Origin: Aphodosoma sp045631465
Lineage (GTDB): Bacteria; Bacteroidota; Bacteroidia; Bacteroidales; Paludibacteraceae
NCBI GenBank assembly: GCA_045631465.1
Contig: JAZQUV010000027.1
Coordinates: 1-38,325 of the forward strand
Reading direction: 5' to 3'
Length of the DNA: 38,325 bases
In this document: piece after piece, positions 1 to 6,264 of the stretch
Position numbering within the stretch: the first letter of the stretch is position 1
Layout: every line of letters begins with the position of its first letter
Program-made: the position numbers and the translations under genes
The notes under the pieces: model-generated
What the model was told of the DNA's origin: nothing
The model's database searches: none
The model's input: only the letters and a program-made list of their open reading frames with translations

Positions 1-7
1 GGTGTTT

Positions 8-81
8 GGAGGTAGGGTGAAGGTTGCTTGCAGGTTGCTGTATAGTATATTTAAATGAGGGAGGGGGTTATTGTATTTTAG
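8..81. repeat. 74-bp G-rich dispersed repeat, left copy
   Basis: This non-coding stretch is repeated without gaps at 33698-33771, with only a handful of mismatches clustered at two places (GG/CC and AATG/GGGT). Both copies end in TTATTGTATTTTAG preceded by a G-run. The G-rich strand could fold into a quadruplex, which is inference. The 64-codon reading frame across it looks spurious because of low complexity. Sequence before base 8 diverges or leaves the window, so the full element length is unknown. Confidence 0.8.
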
Positions 82-160
82 AGGGGGGGTGGCGGAGTGG
101 GAATTTTGGGTGTCGGAGGGAGGGAGAGAGTGGTGTAAAAAAAGTTTTTTGGAGGGAGTA

Positions 161-191
161 TTGGATATGTGAAAAAAATATGTTATCTTTG
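161..191 (+). promoter_or_regulatory. Bacteroidetes-type promoter for the FISUMP-like gene
   Basis: TTG at 161-163 lies 20 bp before TATCTTTG at 184-191, matching the Bacteroidetes sigma-ABfr consensus. It leaves a leader of about 40 bases before the ATG at 241. It may also drive the iron transporter downstream, since no separate promoter is visible in the 43-bp gap before that gene. Confidence 0.7.
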
Positions 192-240
192 CAGATAGTA
201 TGTAAAATAAATGTATAATGTATATAAATAAAAAAGAATT

Positions 241-1152
241 ATGAAAAAGTTGATAGTTTTATTTGCAGTGGTTGTGATGGCTTCGACTGCATTGATGTCG
301 CAAGTGATGGTTTGGAAAAATGGTGAGATTGTAGGTCAATATTCTGTGAATGATGTGGATAGTATTACGTTTCGTAAGGCAGAGGCATCGGAGTTGGAAG
401 GTGCGTTGGATGGTAGATTTTCGATTTCGGCTAATAAACAAGTGTGTTTTTCGAAAGGTAATTTGCAGTATCAGTCGACAACAAAGATATGGCGTTTTGC
501 AGAGAACCAATATGACATGATAGGCAAAGATAATGCGAATATTGGTGAAACGTATGCAGGATGGATTGATTTGTTTTCGTGGGGAGCGTCGGGTTATGAG
601 GGTATTGAACCAGATAGCCTTGCGAAGTATGCATTTTTTGAACAGTTTGAAGATATTACGAATACGAATTATGATTGGGGAAGATATTGTGCAGTGTCGA
701 ATGGGGGGAATCGTGCAGGTTTGTGGCGCACATTGACGCGAGATGAGTGGAATTATATATTGATGTTGCGCAAGAATGCAGATAAATTGAGAGCTCGTGC
801 AACAGTGAATGGTGTAGCTGGATATGTGATTTTGCCTGACGTTTTTGCTGAACGTTTCGAAAAAGATGGATTGATAGATTTTACAACAGAAGGTGATGGC
901 TATGAGATAAATGTATATACAGCCGAAGAGTGGGCGGCATTTGAAGCCGATGGAGCAGTGTTTTTTCCAGCAGGGGGATGTAGAAATCATGATGTAGTTT
1001 ATAATTTGGGTACGTTTGGATATGTGTGGTCGACAACATATTATGGAGAGGAGTCGGCGTATTGTTTTTTCTTTAGTGAGTATTATGCCGAGGAGCTTTA
1101 TTGTACTAGAGAGAATGGGTTGACTGTGAGACTAGTGAGAGATTTTAAATAG
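241..1152 (+). CDS. exported FISUMP-like protein of unknown function
   Basis: The 303-residue product begins with a signal peptide (MKKL, hydrophobic core, likely cut near residue 20). It continues with a short element containing DVDSITF, often found at the start of Bacteroidales surface proteins, then FSISANKQVCFSKGNLQYQ and the WRFAENQYDMIG, SNGGN, WRTLT.DEW and VRLVRDF blocks. These blocks are the signature of a large Bacteroidales family related to the Fibrobacter succinogenes major paralogous (FISUMP) domain and loosely to the formylglycine-generating-enzyme fold. The function of that family is unknown to me. The mature protein should be periplasmic or surface exposed; no lipobox cysteine is seen at the end of the signal. 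It has its own strong promoter and lies only 43 bp before the iron transporter on the same strand with no terminator between them, so the two may share a transcript. Confidence 0.8.
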   Translation: MKKLIVLFAVVVMASTALMSQVMVWKNGEIVGQYSVNDVDSITFRKAEASELEGALDGRFSISANKQVCFSKGNLQYQSTTKIWRFAENQYDMIGKDNANIGETYAGWIDLFSWGASGYEGIEPDSLAKYAFFEQFEDITNTNYDWGRYCAVSNGGNRAGLWRTLTRDEWNYILMLRKNADKLRARATVNGVAGYVILPDVFAERFEKDGLIDFTTEGDGYEINVYTAEEWAAFEADGAVFFPAGGCRNHDVVYNLGTFGYVWSTTYYGEESAYCFFFSEYYAEELYCTRENGLTVRLVRDFK

Positions 1153-1195
1153 ATTATGGATAAAAAATATTTCTTAAGAGGGGATTGAGGTTTAT

Positions 1196-3967
1196 ATGAA
1201 ATTATCAGATATAGAAATAGGTGGGCGTGCAGTGATAGTGAAGGTTGCCGGGCATGGTGGCTTTCGTCGTAGGATTGTGGAGATGGGTTTCATCAAGGGT
1301 AAGGTGGTTGAGGTACTCAATCGCGCTCCGCTTGGCGACCCGATTGAATATTCGGTGATGGGGTATAATGTGAGTTTGCGATTGAGCGAGGCAGAGAAGA
1401 TAGAGGTCATCTCGGTAGAAGAGGCGGAACGTATTGTTAGAGAGCAGAGTACAGATAACAGATTACAGAGTACGGATTCAACCCCCTCCCGCTTCGCGGA
1501 CTCCCCCTATAAACAGGGGGAGAGTTGTGGGCAGTTTGCAATTCTGGAAGAGGAGATACGTCAGGTGGCGTTGGATAGACGCAAAGAGATACAGGTGGCG
1601 TTGGTTGGCAATCCGAATGCAGGCAAGACGTCGTTGTTCAACGTAATATCGGGTGCGCACGAAAAGGTGGGCAACTATTCGGGTGTGACGGTGGATGCCA
1701 AAGAGACCGAATTTGAGTATAAAGGTTATCATATTAAACTCGTGGATTTGCCAGGCACCTATTCATTGTCGGCATATTCGCCCGAAGAGCGATATGTGCG
1801 TAATCAGATAGTGAAAGAGCGACCTGATGTGATTGTGAATGTGGTGGATGCGGGCAATTTGGAGCGCAACTTGTTTCTAACGACGCAGTTGATTGATATG
1901 AACGTGCGCATGGTGATAGCGTTGAATATGTATGACGAGTTGGAGGCAAAGGGCGATAGGTTCGACTATGAGTCGTTGAGTGCGATGATAGGTGTGCCGA
2001 TGATACCAACAGTGTCGCCTAAGATGCGAGGTATCAACGAGTTGTTTGACACGGTGATAAAAGTATATGAGGGCGGCGACTATCTTGATGCCGATGGCAA
2101 TTTGTTGGCAAATGTGGAGAACGATGCTTTGTTGGACAGACATTATCACGAATTGGATTTGCCGCACAAACATTCGTCGCGAAACAAGGAGTTGCGCAAT
2201 CTGATAGTGCCAAACGCAGTGAATCAGCGAGTTAGACATATACACATACATTATGGGGCAACGATAGAGGCGGCAATCAAGCGCGTGAAATCGTTGTTAC
2301 ATGAGTTGGACATTCAGATTGATGACTATACACCTCGTTATGTGGCGATTAAGTTGATAGAAGGCGATGAGGAGATAGTTCAGATAACAGATAACAGATT
2401 ACAGATAACAGATAACAGAGAGCAGATAACAGATGCGAGATTTGAGCGGTTGAATAGGGCGTTGAATGAGATTCGCAATGAGATAAAGGCAGAATTTAAG
2501 GATACGGCGGAGAATGTGATAAGCGATGCGAAGTATGGATTCATTGCAGGTGCACTGAAGGAGACCTACGTGGCGCAGACCAAAGAGGAGAGTAAGACGC
2601 TGACCGACAAGATAGACAATGTGGTGACGAGCAAGTGGTTTGGTTATCCGATATTCCTTTTGGCGTTGTTCATCACCTTCAACGCAACCTTCTTTGTTGG
2701 GGCATATCCGATGGAATGGATAGAGATGGGAGTAGGGGTGTTTGCGTCGTGGTTGAGTGGGGTGATGGCACCAGGTATGTTGCGCGACTTGTTGATAGAT
2801 GGTATCATTTCGGGTGTTGGCGGAGTGTTGGTATTCTTGCCTAACATATTGATTCTCTACTTTTGTATCTCGTTGATGGAGTCGTCGGGCTATATGGCAC
2901 GTGCGGCGTTCATTATGGACAAACTGATGCACCACATAGGGTTGCATGGGCGGTCGTTTATTCCTCTGTTTATGGGATTTGGGTGTAACGTGCCAGCGAT
3001 AATGGCAACGCGCACGATAGAAAATCGCAATGCGCGGATGATTACGATACTGATAATTCCGCTCATGTCGTGCAGTGCTCGATTGCCGATATTCTTGTTG
3101 TTGGCAGGCGCATTCTTCCCTCATCGAGCAGGTGTGGCACTCTTTGCTATGTATATAATAGGTGTGGCGTTGGCTGCATTGATGGCTATAGTGTTTCGCA
3201 AAACCTTATTCAACAAAGAAGAGACACCATTCGTAATGGAATTACCACCATATCGCATACCAAGTGTGAAGACAATGTTGCGCGACACATGGGAGAAAGG
3301 TGTGCAATATCTCCGCAAGATTGGCACTACAATTTTGATAGGGTCGATAGTGATTTGGGCGTTGAGTTATTTCGGACCAGATTACAGATTACAGATTACA
3401 GATAACAGAGTGGAGATGGAGAATTCGTATTTGGGTCAGATTGGTAAGGCGATTCAGCCTGCGTTGGCGCCGTTGGGATTTGATTGGAAGGCTTCGGTGG
3501 CATTGGTTACGGGTGTAACGGCTAAGGAGATTGTGGTGAGTACGCTCGGAGTGCTATATAGTGCCGATGAGGATGATGTAGCATCGCTTTCTGAGAAATT
3601 GCTCAGTGCTACCGACGAGAATGGCGACCCATTATATAATGTGGCAGTAGCCATCAGTTTGATGCTCTTTGTATTGATATATTTGCCATGTATTGGTACG
3701 TTGGCAACTATCAAGAGCGAGACAGGATCCTGGTGGTGGGCTGTGTTTGTAGCAGTATATACCATTGCATTGGCATGGGTAGTTTCGTTTGTTGTATATC
3801 AATCGATTATCCACAACGTGTGGCAAGAGGTGATAGTGGGTGGTATCTTGATATTGGTATTAATTTATATCGTTATGCGTATTATTCGCAAATTTCGTCA
3901 CAATGATTCTGACACACCATGTTCGAGCTGTTCGGCATCAGGATGTCATGGGTGCCCTTATAAATAA
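1196..3967 (+). CDS. feoB: FeoA-FeoB fusion, ferrous iron transporter
   Basis: The 923-residue protein imports Fe2+ across the inner membrane. Residues 1-75 form a FeoA (SH3-like) domain. A linker leads to a FeoB GTPase domain with G1 GNPNAGKTS near residue 138, G3 DLPGTYS and G4 NMYD, then a helical region and the polytopic membrane domain with both gate motifs, GFGCNVPAI and MSCSARLPI. The tail is cysteine rich (CSSC...CHGCPYK), as often seen in anaerobe FeoB. FeoA-FeoB fusion is common in Bacteroidetes. What is odd is repeat DNA inside the gene: heptamer arrays encode QITDNR-type peptides at about residues 84-95, 396-413 and 728-739, and a palindromic GC-rich segment encodes part of the linker. 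All fall in hydrophilic loops and keep the frame, so the protein is probably functional. A further heptamer array begins on the last base of the stop codon. Confidence 0.95.
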   Translation: MKLSDIEIGGRAVIVKVAGHGGFRRRIVEMGFIKGKVVEVLNRAPLGDPIEYSVMGYNVSLRLSEAEKIEVISVEEAERIVREQSTDNRLQSTDSTPSRFADSPYKQGESCGQFAILEEEIRQVALDRRKEIQVALVGNPNAGKTSLFNVISGAHEKVGNYSGVTVDAKETEFEYKGYHIKLVDLPGTYSLSAYSPEERYVRNQIVKERPDVIVNVVDAGNLERNLFLTTQLIDMNVRMVIALNMYDELEAKGDRFDYESLSAMIGVPMIPTVSPKMRGINELFDTVIKVYEGGDYLDADGNLLANVENDALLDRHYHELDLPHKHSSRNKELRNLIVPNAVNQRVRHIHIHYGATIEAAIKRVKSLLHELDIQIDDYTPRYVAIKLIEGDEEIVQITDNRLQITDNREQITDARFERLNRALNEIRNEIKAEFKDTAENVISDAKYGFIAGALKETYVAQTKEESKTLTDKIDNVVTSKWFGYPIFLLALFITFNATFFVGAYPMEWIEMGVGVFASWLSGVMAPGMLRDLLIDGIISGVGGVLVFLPNILILYFCISLMESSGYMARAAFIMDKLMHHIGLHGRSFIPLFMGFGCNVPAIMATRTIENRNARMITILIIPLMSCSARLPIFLLLAGAFFPHRAGVALFAMYIIGVALAALMAIVFRKTLFNKEETPFVMELPPYRIPSVKTMLRDTWEKGVQYLRKIGTTILIGSIVIWALSYFGPDYRLQITDNRVEMENSYLGQIGKAIQPALAPLGFDWKASVALVTGVTAKEIVVSTLGVLYSADEDDVASLSEKLLSATDENGDPLYNVAVAISLMLFVLIYLPCIGTLATIKSETGSWWWAVFVAVYTIALAWVVSFVVYQSIIHNVWQEVIVGGILILVLIYIVMRIIRKFRHNDSDTPCSSCSASGCHGCPYK
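1445..1479 (+). repeat. heptamer array inside feoAB, site 1
   Basis: Five 7-base units (CAGAGTA, CAGATAA, CAGATTA, CAGAGTA, CGGATTC) lie in the linker between the FeoA and GTPase domains. The unit is the same as at the two other sites in this gene. Confidence 0.75.
1480..1525. repeat. GC-rich palindromic element inside the feoAB linker
   Basis: CCCGCTTCGCGG and a CTCCCCC...GGGGGAG inverted repeat follow directly on the heptamer array. From memory, this combination resembles a dispersed intergenic element of many bacterial genomes; I could not check that. Here it is translated as part of the domain linker. Confidence 0.6.
2381..2436 (+). repeat. heptamer array inside feoAB, site 2
   Basis: Eight consecutive 7-base units of CAGATAA type (CAGATAA, CAGATAA, CAGATTA, CAGATAA, CAGATAA, CAGAGAG, CAGATAA, CAGATGC). 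They encode repeated QITDNR peptides between the GTPase domain and the first membrane segment. Confidence 0.85.
3378..3412 (+). repeat. heptamer array inside feoAB, site 3
   Basis: Five units (CAGATTA three times, CAGATAA, CAGAGTG) encode a hydrophilic loop between membrane segments of the FeoB domain. Confidence 0.85.
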
Positions 3968-3994
3968 TGAGGAATGAGGAATTAGGAATTGAGT
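3967..3994 (+). repeat. heptamer array starting on the feoAB stop codon
   Basis: ATGAGGA, ATGAGGA, ATTAGGA and ATTGAGT follow one another in 7-base register. The first base of the first unit is the last base of the TAA stop codon. Confidence 0.7.
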
Positions 3995-4054
3995 AATGCA
4001 CAATTATTCGCCTATCGGCTTATGACCTTCGGTTCATAATGCATAATGTATAAT

Positions 4055-4092
4055 AAAAAGGTCGAGTTTCAGAGATGAAGCTCGACCTTTTT
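4055..4092. terminator. bidirectional terminator between feoAB and the small-gene cluster
   Basis: A perfect 12-bp stem (AAAAAGGTCGAG at 4055-4066 with its complement at 4081-4092) and a 14-base loop, with T-runs on both exits. It separates the converging feoAB (+) and HTH (-) genes. Confidence 0.9.
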
Positions 4093-4094
4093 GT

Positions 4095-4334
4095 TTATTT
4101 TTTGCGGAAGATGGCTGGGGAGATGCCGCTGCGGCGTTGGAAGAATTTGCCGAAGGCAGATTGGTCGGAGAAGTTGAGTTTTTGAGTGATTTGTTGTATT
4201 GATAGCTGCACCTTCCGCCAAACGGCACTAATAAGCGACTCGCCCGTGCGGATTTCAAGCCGAGGCTCTCGCTGTGCAAAGTAGTAAAATAGCATCTCTC
4301 GGTGGAGCGCCTCGCAGAGTTCGTCTTTTGTCAT
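4095..4334 (-). CDS. short AraC-type helix-turn-helix protein (C-terminal half only)
   Basis: The 79-residue product ends in LSIQQITQKLNFSDQSAFG followed by KFFQRRSGISPAIFRKK, a clear match to the second helix-turn-helix of AraC-family regulators. The first helix-turn-helix and the linker helix with its usual RxxxAxxLL pattern are missing, and residues 1-40 match nothing I know. Its ATG overlaps the TAA of the metallopeptidase gene upstream by one base, so the two are probably translationally coupled. It could be a mini-regulator that works as a dimer, or the tail of a decayed regulator. The intact coupling and recognition helix favour a live gene, but with low certainty. The bidirectional terminator lies just beyond its end. 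Confidence 0.6.
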   Translation of the reverse strand: MTKDELCEALHREMLFYYFAQREPRLEIRTGESLISAVWRKVQLSIQQITQKLNFSDQSAFGKFFQRRSGISPAIFRKK

Positions 4335-5038
4335 TAAGCCATTATATTTATGTTTAATTGCTGCTTTATCGCTTTTCTTATAATAGCCCTCATTATTTTT
4401 ACAGTTTGCAGTTGTTGCAAACCATCAACCGACAATTTAGCACGAAGCGATGGATTATGCAAATGAAAATAGGTGCCATAAAGATCTTTAATTTTATTAT
4501 GAGAATAGAGATCAACAATTGGTTCCCCGTTTAGAGTTAATTGAATAGAAGGTTTTATTTCACTCCACAAACCGAGATACCATTTATTTTTGTAGCTAAC
4601 AGTATTAGACTGCTTAATCTCTTGACTTTCTAAAATCTTTCCTTGGGGGAGTAATCCCTCTTCCTGTAAATAGGCAATATGAGTTCTCCAAAAGTTGCTC
4701 TTATGGTTGTTATTTGTAAGATGTGCGAGTTCGTGTAATATAGTTTCTCTAAAATAGTTAGCCCCATAAAATAGCAATTCCGGATTGAGTTCAATAAAAC
4801 AAGTCCGATTATAACACTTCCCAAGGTTTCGAATTCTATAATTTAGCGCCACACTGCACTTTAATTTATGACGGGCACAAACACGATTAACATACTCGTC
4901 AATATGCTTTGTGAGTGCAATATGCATATCGATTACATCGTTATTTATTTCTTCTTTACTTTTCTGTTCTGCAAGTTGGCTGAATAGCCTTACAAACTCG
5001 CAACACTCCTCAATTGTCGAAAATTTCTCTTGTGTCAT
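4334..5038 (-). CDS. SprT/YgjP-like zinc metallopeptidase
   Basis: In this 234-residue protein the sequence HELAHLTNNNHKSNFW, about residues 102-117, gives the HExxH zinc site with the third ligand region typical of the YgjP/WSS1/SprT (DUF45) type metallopeptidases. Conserved aromatic residues follow the site as in that group. No signal peptide or membrane segment is seen, so it should be cytoplasmic. Family members act on proteins, and SprT relatives are linked to DNA-protein crosslink repair, but the substrate here cannot be read from sequence. The C-terminal 90 residues are not recognised. It is coupled to the AraC-type HTH gene by a 1-base stop/start overlap, and follows the Cys-rich remnant and GyrA-like gene on the same strand. 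Confidence 0.7.
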   Translation of the reverse strand: MTQEKFSTIEECCEFVRLFSQLAEQKSKEEINNDVIDMHIALTKHIDEYVNRVCARHKLKCSVALNYRIRNLGKCYNRTCFIELNPELLFYGANYFRETILHELAHLTNNNHKSNFWRTHIAYLQEEGLLPQGKILESQEIKQSNTVSYKNKWYLGLWSEIKPSIQLTLNGEPIVDLYSHNKIKDLYGTYFHLHNPSLRAKLSVDGLQQLQTVKIMRAIIRKAIKQQLNINIMA

Positions 5039-5094
5039 AATTTTATTGGTTTTGATTATGCGACGAAAGTAAAACTTCTCTCTGCCATATCAGG

Positions 5095-5311
5095 TCAGAG
5101 AGGGAATGTCAATGTATGATAAAGATAAATTTTGCTATTTAATGCGGCTGCACAATAGTCTTTGCGCTTGCAGTTTTTACAATGTTCGCCCGACCAGACC
5201 GAGTTGAAATGGTCGGCGTTCTCCATATTCATCATCAGATACATCATTGAGATAACGCGGATTTGCTGCATTAAAAGCAATATCTTCATTAAATATTTTC
5301 AGGTAGTCCAT
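5095..5311 (-). pseudogene. small Cys-rich gene, probably frameshifted
   Basis: An ATG at 5311, 12 bases after the GyrA-like gene, opens an acidic frame (MDYLKIFNEDIAFNA...VSDDEYGE) that stops at 5177 after 44 residues. The overlapping frame (5095-5289) gives a better tail with three cysteines (GEHCKNCKRKDYC) but an implausible methionine-rich start. Switching frames near 5222 gives one sensible protein of about 70 residues ending in a Cys cluster that could bind metal. I infer a one-base indel, or a programmed shift, near GGAGAACGCC. If neither frame is real, this is only a 280-bp gap. Confidence 0.4.
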
Positions 5312-5323
5312 ATTGTATTTTAT

Positions 5324-5605
5324 TTACTCTGCATTGTTCGTTAAATGTTGTATGACTTTGTCGTACTCCTTTTGGAGTTTTACATGTATCAACGAAGTAA
5401 TGTATGTCAGCCTACGGGAAAGTATATACTTAGCTTGTTCCGGCGACAATTCAAATCGTAAAGCAACTTGCTTGGCACACTCCTCTTGATTTGGAGCCAT
5501 TCGTATTATATGAAAGAGTTCTTCCAAATAGGGGCTGATAGCAAGCAAAGCTTCCAACTCTGATTTGCGACACTGGTAATCTTCAATCGTAATTAACTTT
5601 TTCAT
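5324..5605 (-). CDS. small stand-alone protein resembling the GyrA/ParC coiled-coil (C-gate) region
   Basis: The 93-residue sequence LFHIIRMAPNQEECAKQVAL, then RFELSPEQAKYILSRRLTYI, then a KLQKEYDKVI helix, parallels the GyrA stretch that reads IRIIRAS..., RFELSEIQADAILEMRLRRL, LEREKLEEE in E. coli. That GyrA stretch forms the tower/coiled-coil leading to the C-gate. No catalytic tyrosine domain or beta-propeller is present. It could be a leftover piece of a topoisomerase gene or a separate small protein that touches gyrase or DNA. The product starts with a normal ATG, ends at a stop and has a neat helical pattern, which argues against random decay. Its neighbours are the WYL tail upstream (7 bp) and the Cys-rich remnant downstream. 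The resemblance is by eye; function is unknown. Confidence 0.6.
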   Translation of the reverse strand: MKKLITIEDYQCRKSELEALLAISPYLEELFHIIRMAPNQEECAKQVALRFELSPEQAKYILSRRLTYITSLIHVKLQKEYDKVIQHLTNNAE

Positions 5606-5612
5606 AATCGTT

Positions 5613-5933
5613 TTACTTTTTATACACCTTAAAATGATACTGCGAGCCCATACCAGCCGAGGCGTTGTTGTTTGCAGTCTTCTCGGCCTTTTTTCGGAGA
5701 ATATCTTTGAGTAGCACGGGGGCTAAGACACCCACCGAGTCGCCCATAGAGAGCAGTTTCTGCTGAAAATCAAACGATGGGCAGAGGTGATACTCTAAAA
5801 TCGAATACTCCTCGTTGCGCTGCGAGCGAGTCCACTCCATATTAAACTCCACATTTTTGCCCGTGATGGTAAGAATTTTCTCCTCAACTTTCTGCACCTG
5901 CGCTCGCAAGTGTGTATATTCTTTGTTTTTCAT
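5613..5933 (-). CDS. WYL-domain C-terminal fragment
   Basis: From ATG 5933 the product is 106 residues. The string EYSILEYHLCPSFDFQQKLL, followed by SMGDSVGVLAPVLLKDILRK, matches the C-terminal part of WYL-domain regulators, where a beta-strand pair is followed by an ...LLSxGxxVxVLxPxxLrxxi helix. The N-terminal HTH and the WYL core itself are absent. A longer frame begins at 5981, but a -7 box at 5964-5957 lies inside that extension, so I chose 5933. It may be the remnant of a once complete regulator or a domain-only ligand sensor. It heads the run of small minus-strand genes. Confidence 0.55.
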   Translation of the reverse strand: MKNKEYTHLRAQVQKVEEKILTITGKNVEFNMEWTRSQRNEEYSILEYHLCPSFDFQQKLLSMGDSVGVLAPVLLKDILRKKAEKTANNNASAGMGSQYHFKVYKK

Positions 5934-5956
5934 AATAAGTGGGATGTAATTTTCGG

Positions 5957-5964
5957 CAAAACTA
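5957..5964 (-). promoter_or_regulatory. possible -7 element for the small-gene cluster
   Basis: TAGTTTTG on the minus strand, 24 bases before the chosen ATG at 5933. No TTTG lies at the standard spacing upstream (the nearest CAAA complement is 14 bp away), so the promoter call is tentative. Confidence 0.35.
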
Positions 5965-6027
5965 CACCACCAAACTGCCAAAATATGACAGATTAGAATT
6001 TCAAAGACAAAAAGAGCAGAATGTTGA

Positions 6028-6117
6028 ATTTTATTTAAGCCGTACCAAGTAACACCAATTGACCTTAATTTAGACTATAAAGGAGGCTACACAGGAAGAG
6101 TAAGATTGGAGTTTTAG
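6028..6117 (+). pseudogene. isolated C-terminal fragment of a lost protein
   Basis: After an in-frame TGA at 6025-6027, 29 codons read like a protein end (KPYQVTPIDLNLDYKGGYTG then RVRLEF and TAG). The alternating pattern and terminal phenylalanine resemble the last strand of an outer membrane protein. There is no start codon or upstream frame, so it would be a remnant. The parent family is not recognised and chance cannot be excluded. Confidence 0.3.
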
Positions 6118-6178
6118 CGGTTTTTGTGAGCTATATCGTTTTACAGTACAACTGCCTAATGTGTTGAATATAAATAAT

Positions 6179-6208
6179 TTCGGCGGTGAAATGTTATTCA
6201 CCGCCGAA
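6179..6208. terminator. perfect 12-bp hairpin downstream of tnaA
   Basis: TTCGGCGGTGAA (6179-6190) pairs with 6197-6208 across a 6-base loop. On the minus strand it is followed by an A/T-rich but poor T-run. It lies just beyond the better terminator at 6207-6239 and may be a back-up stop or a processing signal. Confidence 0.6.
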
Positions 6209-6239
6209 AAAGGGCTATCCCGAAGGAGCCATCCTTTTT
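6207..6239 (-). terminator. tnaA terminator
   Basis: AAAAAGG...GGCT pairs with AGCC..CCTTTTT with a small bulge; on the minus strand the stem exits into a T-run, 26 bases past the tryptophanase stop codon. Confidence 0.75.
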
Positions 6240-6264
6240 GGGTTTATTATCACATGTATAAGAA

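Noticed and set aside
24..218. 64-codon frame at the start of the window
   Set aside because: Lies in the G-rich repeat and overlaps the promoter of the next gene; low-complexity glycine/arginine sequence.
2399..3124. 241-codon minus-strand frame inside feoAB
   Set aside because: Shadow of the FeoB membrane domain; rich in His/Gln/Arg with no motif.
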